NCBI RefSeq assembly: GCF_025567085.1
Contig: NZ_JAOQJN010000002.1
Location: forward strand, 1-64,000
Length of the DNA: 64,000 bases
Reading direction: 5' to 3'
Source of the DNA: Bovifimicola ammoniilytica
GTDB taxonomy: Bacteria > Bacillota > Clostridia > Lachnospirales > Lachnospiraceae
The notes beneath the pieces were generated by a model. That model searched no databases. It worked only from the letters and a program-made list of their open reading frames with translations, and was not told where the DNA came from. This document shows, one piece after another, positions 1 through 8,709 of this stretch (position 1 is the stretch's first letter; every line of letters starts with the position of its first letter). Both the position numbers and the translations under genes were made by a program.

Positions 1-3000
1 AGTTTAATTCAGACATAAGCAATAAGAATGATGAAAATCTATGGTCAGATTGTGTTTATAGTGAAGCGACTATAACAGAAGTATACACAAATCACTACGG
101 AGCAAGTGAACTTCGTGATACACTGCAGGGTATGGCTACGAATACATCCTACTTCACCTCAGCCGAGCAGGGCTTGATGAATGCCACCACAGTGACAACG
201 AAGGATACGAAGAATAGTAGTGTAACCTATACCACCACAGACAAACTGTATGCGTTACAGGGAGATTATGATAATGACCAATACTTGTGGGCAGGAACCG
301 ATGACAGTACAGTACTTGCCATGAGTAGTTACTTGAGGAACGGAGAGTGGTTCTGGCTGCGCTCGCCTTACGGTGGTAGTGGTGACATTGCGTTGTGCGC
401 GGATCGGGGCTATTATGTCATCCTCGGCCGTGTCGACATCGACTCCGGGAGCCCTGTTCAGCCCGCTTCCAATCTGGATCTGTCATCTGTTCTCTTCGCA
501 TCTGCTGCGACAGCAGCATCATCTGATACAAAATCGGAAAAGATAACAGACAGTGCGGCGATGACTTTAAGACTGGACGGAACAGGTAAGGATATTGGTA
601 CAGTAACATATAACACCACAACAGGTGATATTAAGGTGGTGAAGGGTACCACATCACAAACCGTGGCACTTGTCGTACAGGGCAATGACGGAACAAATGA
701 CTGGTATTACAGTAAACAGATTACAGGAACAGAGACGATAAATGCTTCAGATATTAAGTCAGCACTCAGTTTGACATCAGATATAGATTTATCAGCCTGC
801 AAAATCTGGCTGGAAACTACAGACAGTACCAGTAATCTGACTTATGCGGTAAATGCAACTGACATAATAAGTATCACATCAGTAGCAATTACAGATATTG
901 ATATTCCGGTGTCTAATACTGCTTTGGATACCGAAGCATCATGTACAACAGAAGGTGTAAAAAGCACCACACCACAGATTACATGGACACCAAGTGATAC
1001 CACAGCGGGATATAATACGAGATACACGGCAAGCATTACACTTACAGCAGCTACAGGCTACGAATTTGCAGATAATGTGACAGCTACCGTATCAGGCAAT
1101 ACCGCAACGAGTGTTACAAAGAATGCTGCAGATGATACATTGACAGTAACCAAAGAATTTACAACAGACAAGAGAAAGATAGAAAGTGTAGCTGCGCCGA
1201 CAGTACCGGAAAATAATACATTTACAGCTTACTATGGCTATGATGGATATGATACAACGCCTATAAGCGGAACGAACACGGAGCTTGGAAAGACGGCAAC
1301 AGTAACATTTGAAGGAACAACGTCACCAACTACAGAAGATATGGCTGTGACATGGACCATTGAGAGTGACGGAGGAGTTTATGACAAAACGCCGGAAGCA
1401 GAGAACATCTTTAGGTGGACAATCCCTGAATCTGCATTGACGAATTATAACGCTGCTAACTGTCAGGGCTATGATACAAGTACAGGCAATATCACAGGCA
1501 CGATTACGGTTAAGAATAAAGCCGCAACCCCTGTCGCCATCACCGGAACAGACAGCAGTATAACATATACAGGTGAAACCGTTGATGTATCACAGTATTT
1601 TAGCATCGACAATAATGCAGGAGCTGCAACGTATACACTTGTTACTGGAACGAATGGCGGAACCGGAAAAGGCACGCTTTCGGGTACAACACTTACCGTA
1701 ACCCAGACAGGAACCTTTAAGATTAAGGTAAGTACTGTAGCAAACGGAATCTTTGCGGCAGGAGAGAAAACAGTTACTCTTACGGTAGATAACGGAACCA
1801 TCCTGTATACGGCAACGGATTACAGCACAACCTATGACGGACAGCCACACAGCATCAGCGTGAGCGTGACCAATCCTGAAGGAGCAGCCGTAACCTATAG
1901 CACCGATGGCATAACCTACGGCAGTGATAATCCTTCTTTTAGCAATGAAGGTACGTATACCGTATACTATCGGATTACGAAGGATAACTATACTACCGTT
2001 GAGGGTTCAAAGACAGTAACCATAAATAAAAAGCCTGTTACCATAACAGCACAGGAACAGGATATTGTCTGGGGTAAAGATATTAACCAAAGTCTGTATA
2101 CCGTATCAGAGGATGGACTCATTACAGGTGACAGCATTAAAGAAATAACCCTTACACCAAGCACAACAGATCGTACAGAGAATGGAACAATCTCCGTAAG
2201 TGGTGTGAAGATTGAAAGTGCTGCAGGTGTGGATGTGACAGCCAACTATGATATCACAATGGCTAATGGTAATTTGAAGATTACCCACAATACAGCCCTT
2301 GCTCCTGAGCGGATTGAAGCATCAAAGACAAAGACCACGTATACAGCAGGCGATACCCTGAATGTGGATGACCTTGCAGTCACTGTGTACTATGCAGACG
2401 GATACAGTGAACCTGTGCAGGATTATACAACCAATGTATTCGCAATAGATATGTCAGCGGATGGAGATAAGATACTGACAGTATCATATACTAAGAATGG
2501 CGTAACAAAGACAAAGGATATTACCATAAAGGTAAATGCAGCTCCGACATCTTATAAAATTATATCCGGTGCAGACAGTGAGTGGAAGCAGAATACAGAC
2601 GAAACCATCACTATCATAGGAAATGGAGAATTTTCTAAATTTGAAAGCGTAAAAGTAGATGGAGGCATAATTGATGCAAAGAACTACACCGCAAAAGAAG
2701 GTTCAACGATTATTATCTTAAAGGCAGATTACCTGAAAACACTTTCTGTCGGAACACATTCATTTGAAATTGTATGGGTAGATGGCTCCGCAGTTACAAG
2801 CTTTAAGGTAAGCAAGAATACATCAGATAATGAAGGTAGTAAAGACAACAGCAATGATAATCCAAATAGTAATCCAGTAGATGTACCTGATGACAAGAAA
2901 ACTAATGGCAGTGACAGTGAAAATAATGCAGATGACAGCCTGCAGATAACAGCACCTCAGACTGGCGATAACAGCCATCCAATGCTCTGGGTGACATTAT

Positions 3001-3065
3001 TAGCTGCTTCACTTGCCAGTCTGCCTGCATTGTTAAGTGTACGCAGAAAAAAAGATGATGAATAA
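1..3065 (+). CDS. Cell-wall-anchored surface protein with DUF6273-like lectin domain and Ig-like repeats (5' end outside window)
   Basis: The frame is open from base 3, so the protein starts before the window; the methionine at 132 is internal. Visible order: a DUF6273-like domain with the FWLRSP motif near 348-368 and a closing NLDLSSVLF near 471-497; several Ig-like repeats, including MBG/YDG-type (about 1800-2290) and Big_3-like (about 2300-2560); an acidic Asn/Asp/Ser spacer (about 2815-2930); then PQTGD, a hydrophobic segment and RRKKDDE, a sortase anchor of the xPxTG kind. It is therefore probably covalently attached to peptidoglycan and exposed outside the cell. The stretch 350-500 is unusually rich in G+C and in codons ending in C compared with the rest of the gene (see findings). 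A strong terminator follows. The ligand is unknown. Confidence 0.85.
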   Translation, partial: FNSDISNKNDENLWSDCVYSEATITEVYTNHYGASELRDTLQGMATNTSYFTSAEQGLMNATTVTTKDTKNSSVTYTTTDKLYALQGDYDNDQYLWAGTDDSTVLAMSSYLRNGEWFWLRSPYGGSGDIALCADRGYYVILGRVDIDSGSPVQPASNLDLSSVLFASAATAASSDTKSEKITDSAAMTLRLDGTGKDIGTVTYNTTTGDIKVVKGTTSQTVALVVQGNDGTNDWYYSKQITGTETINASDIKSALSLTSDIDLSACKIWLETTDSTSNLTYAVNATDIISITSVAITDIDIPVSNTALDTEASCTTEGVKSTTPQITWTPSDTTAGYNTRYTASITLTAATGYEFADNVTATVSGNTATSVTKNAADDTLTVTKEFTTDKRKIESVAAPTVPENNTFTAYYGYDGYDTTPISGTNTELGKTATVTFEGTTSPTTEDMAVTWTIESDGGVYDKTPEAENIFRWTIPESALTNYNAANCQGYDTSTGNITGTITVKNKAATPVAITGTDSSITYTGETVDVSQYFSIDNNAGAATYTLVTGTNGGTGKGTLSGTTLTVTQTGTFKIKVSTVANGIFAAGEKTVTLTVDNGTILYTATDYSTTYDGQPHSISVSVTNPEGAAVTYSTDGITYGSDNPSFSNEGTYTVYYRITKDNYTTVEGSKTVTINKKPVTITAQEQDIVWGKDINQSLYTVSEDGLITGDSIKEITLTPSTTDRTENGTISVSGVKIESAAGVDVTANYDITMANGNLKITHNTALAPERIEASKTKTTYTAGDTLNVDDLAVTVYYADGYSEPVQDYTTNVFAIDMSADGDKILTVSYTKNGVTKTKDITIKVNAAPTSYKIISGADSEWKQNTDETITIIGNGEFSKFESVKVDGGIIDAKNYTAKEGSTIIILKADYLKTLSVGTHSFEIVWVDGSAVTSFKVSKNTSDNEGSKDNSNDNPNSNPVDVPDDKKTNGSDSENNADDSLQITAPQTGDNSHPMLWVTLLAASLASLPALLSVRRKKDDE

Positions 3066-3100
3066 TATGCAGCGTTAAGACTTACGGCATGTAATTTCAT

Positions 3101-3137
3101 AAAAGGGATAACCGGGTTGTGCTCGGTTATCCCTTTT
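3101..3137 (+). terminator. Hairpin terminator after the surface protein
   Basis: Perfect 14-bp stem (3101-3114 with 3124-3137) and a 9-nt loop; the right arm ends in TTTT. It lies 36 bases after the stop codon at 3065. Confidence 0.8.
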
Positions 3138-3481
3138 AAGATGGAAGCATTTCAATCAGTTTACCATGCTAGTTTTATTTTGTGTTATACTGCTTTATAA
3201 GATTTTATTTCCCTTATTATTTCCCTTATCAGAGTTTGTAAACTCGTATGGGACGATATAACACAAGGGAAAGTCTAAGGGGAGGTTCACCTGCGATAAA
3301 CTTTGTGTTTTCAAGGGCTTGAGAGATATTTGATAACAAAATATAACAGTTATTATTTGCACATGGCTATGCGAGTTTTATTGTGAATAATGCATTAGTC
3401 TGTGATGAGGAAAAGGTTAAGGCACAACTTGATCAGCCGGAAGAGAGATGATGTAAAAATAATGTAAAGTAAATATAATAA
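3138..3481. other. Gene-free stretch, decayed DNA before the insertion sequence
   Basis: No convincing open frame with a ribosome site. A short open tail near 3380-3450 (ending EEKVKAQLDQPEER) could be the last codons of a lost gene, but this cannot be assigned. Stop codons interrupt every frame. Confidence 0.4.
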
Positions 3482-3494
3482 GGTAGTGTCAAAT
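3482..3494 (+). repeat. Left terminal inverted repeat of the insertion sequence
   Basis: GGTAGTGTCAAAT, exact inverted match to 5347-5359. Confidence 0.85.
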
Positions 3495-3577
3495 AAGTTA
3501 TGAAAAAAATAAGCCAAAAAAAAGCTCAAGTGAACTTTGAAAATTGCAGATATTTAATCTTTTAATGAGTGACGCCA

Positions 3578-3721
3578 CCCTTGACAGCACAACAAAAACT
3601 GCTGTAACGCGATTGCCGACGGTGAAGATGAAGAGTACAGTTAGTTCTTTTTCCGTCGCTCACAGCAGTGTAGCAGTTTTGTTTGAACCATCAAGGGCAT
3701 AGCCAGAATCAAAGATTCTGG
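3578..3721. repeat. Nested inverted repeats inside the insertion sequence
   Basis: Outer arms CCCTTGA (3578-3584) and TCAAGGG (3691-3697) enclose a second pair around CAAAA-ACTGCT (3593-3603) and AGCAGTTTTG (3673-3682), and an inner pair CGACGG (3617-3622) and CCGTCG (3653-3658). A separate perfect hairpin CCAGAATC-AAA-GATTCTGG lies at 3703-3721. Together they could fold into one long interrupted stem; role unknown. Confidence 0.5.
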
Positions 3722-3751
3722 TGGCTGTTTATTATGCCTCGGGTTCAGAAT

Positions 3752-5225
3752 CTAAGAACAGTTAGAGCCTTCGGCTTTTTGTAGATTTAGTATTGTCTGC
3801 TGTCCAAGATAGATAAGCAACTGCCATTTACCGGGCATATTGTTAGCATTGGACAGTTCGTTAACTTTATTGAGAACTTTGTATTTATTGTGTTTGTGAG
3901 GCCTTAAAAAGTTATAGTAGGCAACCCAGAGAGCAAGGTCGTAGTTGGCACCGTCGATGTTATCAAATCCGTTAGTAGTTCTGTAAGATGCTTTGTATGT
4001 ACGATTTAGTCGTTCAATCATCTGCTTAAAGGGACGGAATTCGGTTGAGACTTCATCGTCGTTGGTAAGTCCAATTACTCGGGTAATATCAAAGTTAATT
4101 TTACCTTTTGATTCACGGAAAAACTGTTGTGCAGCAAGAGGATATGCACTGTATCCATCAGCAATAAATTTAAAGTCTTTTGGTATTTCTTTCAGATGTT
4201 TAAATGCCATACGCATTGCAAGGATGCAGGGACCAACACCCCCGATTATTAGATACCTGATAGCCAATGATGGAACGTTTGGCGGCATCCATAATGAACC
4301 AGATGTAGGACTTTATGCCACGGATTTTGATGTATGTTTCATCTGCTGTAAATGTTTTATCAACACCATAATCATAGTTGTCAACAAAAGGCTTAACGCA
4401 TATAGCTGCAGTTTTGCAATAGTTGGCAATGGTCTGATGTGAAATGTTGATGTTGTAAAGGTCTTTTAAAGCCTGTTTTGTCTTGCGAAGAGATAATCCA
4501 AGATTAACATGCAGTGTAAGACAAAGAGACATTATGTGTGAATCAAACTTGTTGAATTTTAGAGAAGAAGCATTTTTAGGCAGAGAGTTTAAATCAATCT
4601 TAAAGAAATCTATCGTGAATTCGCGATAGATGTAATGGAGTTTGTATTTGTTTTTGCCATATTCTTCTTTCAGATGCTCTTTATCAACCTTCTTAAGATT
4701 GTGGATATAGTAAGGGCACTTGGGATTAACACATTTATGGATAATAAAGTGTTTACGGTCTTTCTTGCGAACCAGTGTATGAGAGCAATGAGGGCATCTC
4801 AAAACAGAAGTTTTTGAAAAACGACTTTTATCAGATGGTGCAAAACGATTCTGGCATATCTTACAAAGAAGCTGGCTTTTCTTTTTGCCATCATTCCATA
4901 TAAGATATTGGAATGGAGCATTGCAAAGGTAAAAGTTGCAGTCCTCTGGAATATCACATTCACCACGACGAAAGACGGGTTTGATGGTTTTGTTATAGCG
5001 TTGTTTGTAGTAGGAAATGAGGTCAGTCCATTCACAATCCTGCTTGAAGGATATGATTTTGGGAAGTTCATCAATTTTAAACTTCTGATATTTTGGAGAA
5101 TGGGAATCATCAAAAGCCCACTGCTTAAGAGAAATGTATCTGCAGATAAAGTTTAATAACTGACCAATAATTTTATTTTGGTATTTGATGTAATGTAATA
5201 AGTATAGTATAATGTCCATTAGCAT
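3752..5225 (-). pseudogene. DDE transposase with IS6/IS240-like catalytic core, frameshifted
   Basis: Two overlapping minus-strand frames join into one transposase of about 490 residues. The N-terminal part has CxxC pairs typical of zinc ribbons, then a helix-turn-helix-like stretch. The catalytic core shows ADETYIKI, FIADGYSAY and MIERLNR, the expected D, D and E. The frames change at a run of five C on the plus strand (4239-4243); with four, the reading would continue through RGVGPCILAM without a break. The direction of slip needed is +1, unlike the usual -1 programmed frameshift of insertion sequences, so an indel (or sequencing error) is more likely than regulated recoding. The family name is inferred from the core only. 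Confidence 0.75.
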
Positions 5226-5346
5226 TTATCCTTTCTGGTATTATGGATTTTTGAACGATGACATTATATCAAAAAAGGGAGGTAAATGCTCTTTTTATTT
5301 GCAAACTCCCTAAAATAAAGGTTTTTAATAAAAAATAAGGTAGTAA

Positions 5347-5359
5347 ATTTGACACTACC
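5347..5359 (-). repeat. Right terminal inverted repeat of the insertion sequence
   Basis: Reverse complement reads GGTAGTGTCAAAT, the same as the left end; includes an outward-facing TTGACA. Confidence 0.85.
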
Positions 5360-5382
5360 ATATGTGAAATGGAGGAATTGTT

Positions 5383-5637
5383 ATGCCAAACATTAAACCA
5401 GTATCGGATCTTAGAAATTATACAGAAGTATTAAAGGAAGTTGATGTGTCTAATAGAGTATATTTAACACGTAATGGACACGGCCAGTATGGAATCCTCA
5501 CAATGGCAGAGATTGATGAGCTTGATAGATATCGAGCTGCATATACATTGTCTTCAAAACTGAAAAGCTCTGAGGAGCGTGCGAATAAAGAGGGATGGAT
5601 TTCAGCAGATGATTTAGAAAAAGAACTGGTGGTATAG
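5383..5637 (+). CDS. Type II antitoxin, Phd/YefM family
   Basis: 84 residues. The start NIKPVSDLRNY and the segment VYLTRNGHGQYGILTMAEIDELDRY follow the Phd/YefM pattern: an N-terminal DNA-binding fold and a C-terminal toxin-binding tail, here ending ADDLEKELVV. The site GGAGG at 5371-5375 gives a normal start. It should bind and block the RelE-type toxin encoded 3 bases downstream and repress its own promoter, but the insertion sequence ends 23 bases upstream, so the original promoter has probably been displaced, and the toxin appears broken. Confidence 0.85.
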   Translation: MPNIKPVSDLRNYTEVLKEVDVSNRVYLTRNGHGQYGILTMAEIDELDRYRAAYTLSSKLKSSEERANKEGWISADDLEKELVV

Positions 5638-5640
5638 AAT

Positions 5641-5949
5641 TTGAAGAGATTAGAATACTCACCGGATGCGGCGCAGAAATTGCGTAATATCAAACGTGAT
5701 GTAACGGTAAATTATGACGCAGATGTAGCAAAACGTGTTGTGTCAAATATGACGCAGACGATTCGACGGTTACAGAGATTTGAACAGTCTGGAATATCAG
5801 TAGAAAAGGCAATAGGTGTACCATGTGATTATCTGATGGTATATACAGAACATTATTTGGAATACGAACAACATCTCAGGAGACAGAAGATTACTGGGAT
5901 GAAGATTAGAATGATTGATGTTGAAAATTATGTAAAACAGAGTGTCTAA
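5641..5949 (+). pseudogene. RelE/ParE-family toxin with an internal deletion
   Basis: A TTG start 3 bases after the antitoxin stop suggests coupled translation. The first ~75 residues (RLEYSPDAAQKLRNIKRDV to CDYLMVYTEHYL) fit a RelE/ParE toxin. After TEHYL the frame turns atypical (EYEQHLRRQKITG). In the next frame, 5856-5909 reads FGIRTTSQETEDYWDED followed by a stop, which looks like the normal end of such toxins. The simplest reading is loss of a central piece, carrying the last strands and active-site residues, which also shifted the frame. The 102-residue product is probably inactive. Confidence 0.65.
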
Positions 5950-6023
5950 TGGTGTATAGATGAATATAGAGTGATAAGTTGCTGAAGATAATGCGTATAT
6001 GGAAGTGGTAAGTATACTGTTGA

Positions 6024-6438
6024 AAAATTAATCCTAGATTATTAGAAGAAAGAGCAGTAAGGATAGATGGATACAGCGGTTTCCTTTTTCTGGATGAGAA
6101 GGGAATGCCGTTTGTGGCAATGCATTGGCAGCATCGATTCAATCATATGGTTGGCCAATACAATGATATTTACCGGGTGCAAATGCAATATCACGCCGCA
6201 TATATGCAGGCATACCTACTGCAGTAATATGGCGAAAGCTGGTATGAATTCGAAGACACTGCAATACTTGATGGGACATAGTGATATAGGTGTTACGCTT
6301 AACACATACACCTATTTGGGATTGGAAGATGCCGAAGATGAATTGAAGCACCTGGAATATTTGAAGAAGGCAAGGAATGAGCTTGATAAGACAGAAGGAA
6401 AGTGGAATGTAACGCAGAAAATGTTTAAGGCGATTTGA
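6024..6438 (+). pseudogene. Tyrosine integrase (Tn916 Int-like), C-terminal remnant, frameshifted
   Basis: From 6024 the frame reads KINPRLLEERAVRIDGYSG and FLFLDEKGMP, then near 6178-6191 it shifts by an indel into the frame reading ITPHICRHTYCSNMAKAGMN, LQYLMGHSDIGVTLNTYTY and LGLEDA. The HxxR, GH and tyrosine segments of the catalytic domain are visible, but the N-terminal arm-binding and core-binding domains are missing and the frame is broken. It resembles integrases of Tn916-type conjugative transposons and marks this region as a decayed integrated element. Confidence 0.8.
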
Positions 6439-6521
6439 CAGGAATCAAGTTGCCGAAATTGTGATTTTGTAGTAGAATAGGCAATAACAGAGTTGCCAGA
6501 AACAATATTGTATTTGGAACC

Positions 6522-6545
6522 AAGCCGGGCGATTATGCCTGGCTT
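6522..6545 (+). terminator. Hairpin terminator after the integrase remnant
   Basis: AAGCCGGGC (6522-6530) pairs with GCCTGGCTT (6537-6545), with one G-U, followed by ATTTACTTT. Confidence 0.55.
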
Positions 6546-6572
6546 ATTTACTTTATAATAGAAAGAAGGTAT

Positions 6573-6860
6573 ATGAATATGTGGTATGAATGGTTTTTTG
6601 ATGGAATTGGATCTACCATAGTATCGCTTGTTCTAGGTGCGATTATAGGAGGATTCACTGGCTATAAAGTAGGAATTCATCATACAGTAAAACTTAATCA
6701 AAAAGCAGAAAATTCGGCAGAGCAGAAACAAATAATTAAAATGGCAGAAACATTTGACAGTACAGAATCAAATCACAATACAAATGTAATTATGAAACAA
6801 AAAGCAAAGAATAACGCAAAACAAACACAGATAGGTGGTATTGGGAATGGAAGAGATTAA
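6573..6860 (+). CDS. Small membrane protein with two Q-rich repeats, partner of the next gene
   Basis: 95 residues. One hydrophobic segment (about 12-31, glycine-rich) near the N terminus, then a hydrophilic tail. The tail holds two copies of a motif: QKAENSAEQKQI (43-54) and QKAKNNAKQTQI (76-87), the second followed by GGIGN. The same motif, QKAGKEAQQYQI followed by GN, opens the protein of the next gene, which overlaps this one by 14 bases. The site AGAAGG at 6563-6568 supports the ATG at 6573. No family was recognised. The layout suggests a membrane protein that contacts its neighbour through like-with-like motifs, reminiscent of bacterial amyloid signalling pairs; this is inference. Confidence 0.7.
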   Translation: MNMWYEWFFDGIGSTIVSLVLGAIIGGFTGYKVGIHHTVKLNQKAENSAEQKQIIKMAETFDSTESNHNTNVIMKQKAKNNAKQTQIGGIGNGRD

Positions 6861-7935
6861 TCAGGTACAAAAAGCTGGAAAAGAAGCACAACAGTATCAA
6901 ATTGGTAATATAACTATAAATTCAGGTATAACCGAAGAAAGAGCAAGAGCTGTTTTTGATGAAATGATTCCGCAGGCATTAGCAAATTATACGCAGGAAG
7001 CGTACAAGACTGCTAATGAAAGGGTAAACAAGTTAGAAGAAAGAATAATGCCTCGTTTAGAAAAAGTGGAGGGATTGTTACCTTCTTTTGCAGATCCAGC
7101 ATTTCATGTATTACTCAGGAAGGCACAGAATAAGGCGGCAGTCACTGAACGAGAGAGTGATTATGACTTGTTGACAGAATTGTTGATATGTCATGTTCAA
7201 AAAGGAAATGACAGAAAAAAGCGAGTCGGAATAGATAAAGCAATAGAGATTATTGATTTTATAGATAATGATGCATTATGTGCTTTAACAATAGCATTTG
7301 TTACAAGAGCTTTTTTGCCTGTAACCGGAAACGTAGAAATGGGTATAAGCATATTAAATCAGATGTATCAAGAACTTATTTATGAAAAATTACCAGTAGG
7401 AGATTCTTGGATGGATCATTTAGATATCCTGGGAACAATCAGGATTACTCCATTTAGTAGTGTAAATAAAATAGAAGAAATCATTGCTAATAGTTTAGAT
7501 GGATATGTAGCTGTTGGAATAAAGAGAGATTCTGCTGATTATTTTAAAGCTACTCAATTACTTCAAACGGTTGGCTTGAGTAATAATATTTTAGTGGCGA
7601 ATGAATTTTTGCAAGATTACGTAAAGTTAGAAATACGAAATGTAGATGCAATCAGTCAATTATCTATCATTAACGACAAGATATCGAGACCGATAAATCA
7701 AAAAGAAGTTGATATATTGAAAGAAATTGTAAAATTATATGATGATAACAGTGAATTAAAAACTAAAGTCAAAGAGAAATTCTTTTTACGGTTCGATTCA
7801 TATGATTCCTTAAAAAAATTACATGAATGGTGGAATTCAATAGAGGGTTCTTTTTCTATTACTGAGGTTGGAAGAATCATTGCATATATTAATGCAAAAA
7901 GATGTATTCCTGAATTACCAGACATTCTAGCGTAG
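6847..7935 (+). CDS. LPO_1073/Vpar_1526-family protein
   Basis: 362 residues from the ATG at 6847 (a GTG at 6835 is an alternative). The N terminus carries a Q-rich motif (residues 8-19) ending QIGN, then GITEERARAVFDEM, a helical segment with YTQEAYKTANERVNKLEE, FADPAFHVLLRKAQ and DNDALCALTIAFV. These match my memory of the LPO_1073/Vpar_1526 family, scattered in bacteria, often in accessory DNA, without a known function. No catalytic motif, signal peptide or membrane span is visible; it is probably cytoplasmic and mainly helical. It is translated from within the end of the upstream membrane-protein gene, so the two very likely act together. A role in defence is a guess from gene context and motif type. 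Confidence 0.75.
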   Translation: MEEINQVQKAGKEAQQYQIGNITINSGITEERARAVFDEMIPQALANYTQEAYKTANERVNKLEERIMPRLEKVEGLLPSFADPAFHVLLRKAQNKAAVTERESDYDLLTELLICHVQKGNDRKKRVGIDKAIEIIDFIDNDALCALTIAFVTRAFLPVTGNVEMGISILNQMYQELIYEKLPVGDSWMDHLDILGTIRITPFSSVNKIEEIIANSLDGYVAVGIKRDSADYFKATQLLQTVGLSNNILVANEFLQDYVKLEIRNVDAISQLSIINDKISRPINQKEVDILKEIVKLYDDNSELKTKVKEKFFLRFDSYDSLKKLHEWWNSIEGSFSITEVGRIIAYINAKRCIPELPDILA

Positions 7936-8102
7936 TAACCACCCACCATTTTTACTACGTTCCTACTACGATAGAGGTTCACACCTTACGATATCTTGTC
8001 AGTTTTTGCATTTTTGACCGAAATCTGTACAAGAAATAAAAGAAAATTTAAGAGTGCAAACCAGGGCAAAAGCTTGGTAAACTGCGCTATTTAGGAGGTA
8101 CT

Positions 8103-8615
8103 ATGAAAAAAATACGTGTTCTCATGGTTTGCCACGGCAATATCTGTCGTTCACCAATATCAGAATTTGTCCTCAAGGATATGGTAGAAAAACGTGGCAT
8201 ACAAGAACAATTTGAAATAGCATCGGCGGCAACATCCACCGAAGAAATTTGGAATGGAAGAGGTAATCCTATTTATCCGCCAGCACAGGCAGAGCTTAAG
8301 AAACATAATATTGGCAACACTCCATATACCAACTTTGCAAATAAGAGAGCAAGACAGGTAAGAAAGGAAGATTATCAATACTATGATTACTTGCTTTGTG
8401 CAGATTCGGCGAATATAAGAAATACGATTTGTATTACCGGAGAAGATACGGAAAATAAGATTCAATTACTATTAGATTATTCGTTTAATCCTAAGAGGCG
8501 AGGCCAGTCAATAACTGATCCATGGTACAGTAACCGGTTTGATGAGACCTATAGAGATGTATATGATGGATGTGAGGGCTTTTTGAAATATTTAGAAGAT
8601 AAAAATATGATATAA
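8103..8615 (+). CDS. Low-molecular-weight protein tyrosine phosphatase
   Basis: 170 residues. The P-loop CHGNICRS (C10 nucleophile, R16) sits near the N terminus and the general-acid loop TDPWYS (D139) near the C terminus, the full arrangement of the LMW-PTP family. It is slightly longer than the usual 150. It removes phosphate from tyrosine or arginine residues of proteins in the cytoplasm; in polysaccharide clusters such enzymes counter BY-kinases, but no kinase is adjacent here. A strong site TAGGAGG at 8093-8099 precedes the ATG. Confidence 0.93.
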   Translation: MKKIRVLMVCHGNICRSPISEFVLKDMVEKRGIQEQFEIASAATSTEEIWNGRGNPIYPPAQAELKKHNIGNTPYTNFANKRARQVRKEDYQYYDYLLCADSANIRNTICITGEDTENKIQLLLDYSFNPKRRGQSITDPWYSNRFDETYRDVYDGCEGFLKYLEDKNMI

Positions 8616-8709
8616 TCATATTAATAATAGATACATTTATTGATTTTTATCAATTGGTTTATTAGTTTTGAAACAAAAGTGGGTAGCATTTATGTCAAGG
8701 AGAAAATAT

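Larger units (their letters stand above)
3482..5359 (-). mobile_element. Insertion sequence, 1.88 kb, DDE transposase
   Basis: Bounded by 13-bp inverted repeats GGTAGTGTCAAAT at 3482-3494 and 5347-5359. It holds one transposase reading frame on the minus strand, split by a one-base frameshift. About 260 bases between the left end and the transposase stop are non-coding but rich in inverted repeats. No clear target duplication is seen in the flanks. The right end contains an outward TTGACA (5349-5354), and the element sits directly in front of the antitoxin gene. Confidence 0.85.

Noticed and set aside
4239..4243. Programmed frameshift to make the full transposase
   Set aside because: Needs +1 slippage on a G run without a known stimulator, unlike insertion sequences that use -1 on A-rich sites.
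3470..5370. Target-site duplication around the insertion sequence
   Set aside because: The flanks (ATAATAA on the left, ATATGTG on the right) share no convincing 5-9 base repeat.
3274..7986. GAGGTTCAC at about 3281 and 7974 as attachment-site repeats of the decayed island
   Set aside because: Only nine bases match and the flanking sequence diverges at once, so chance is likely.
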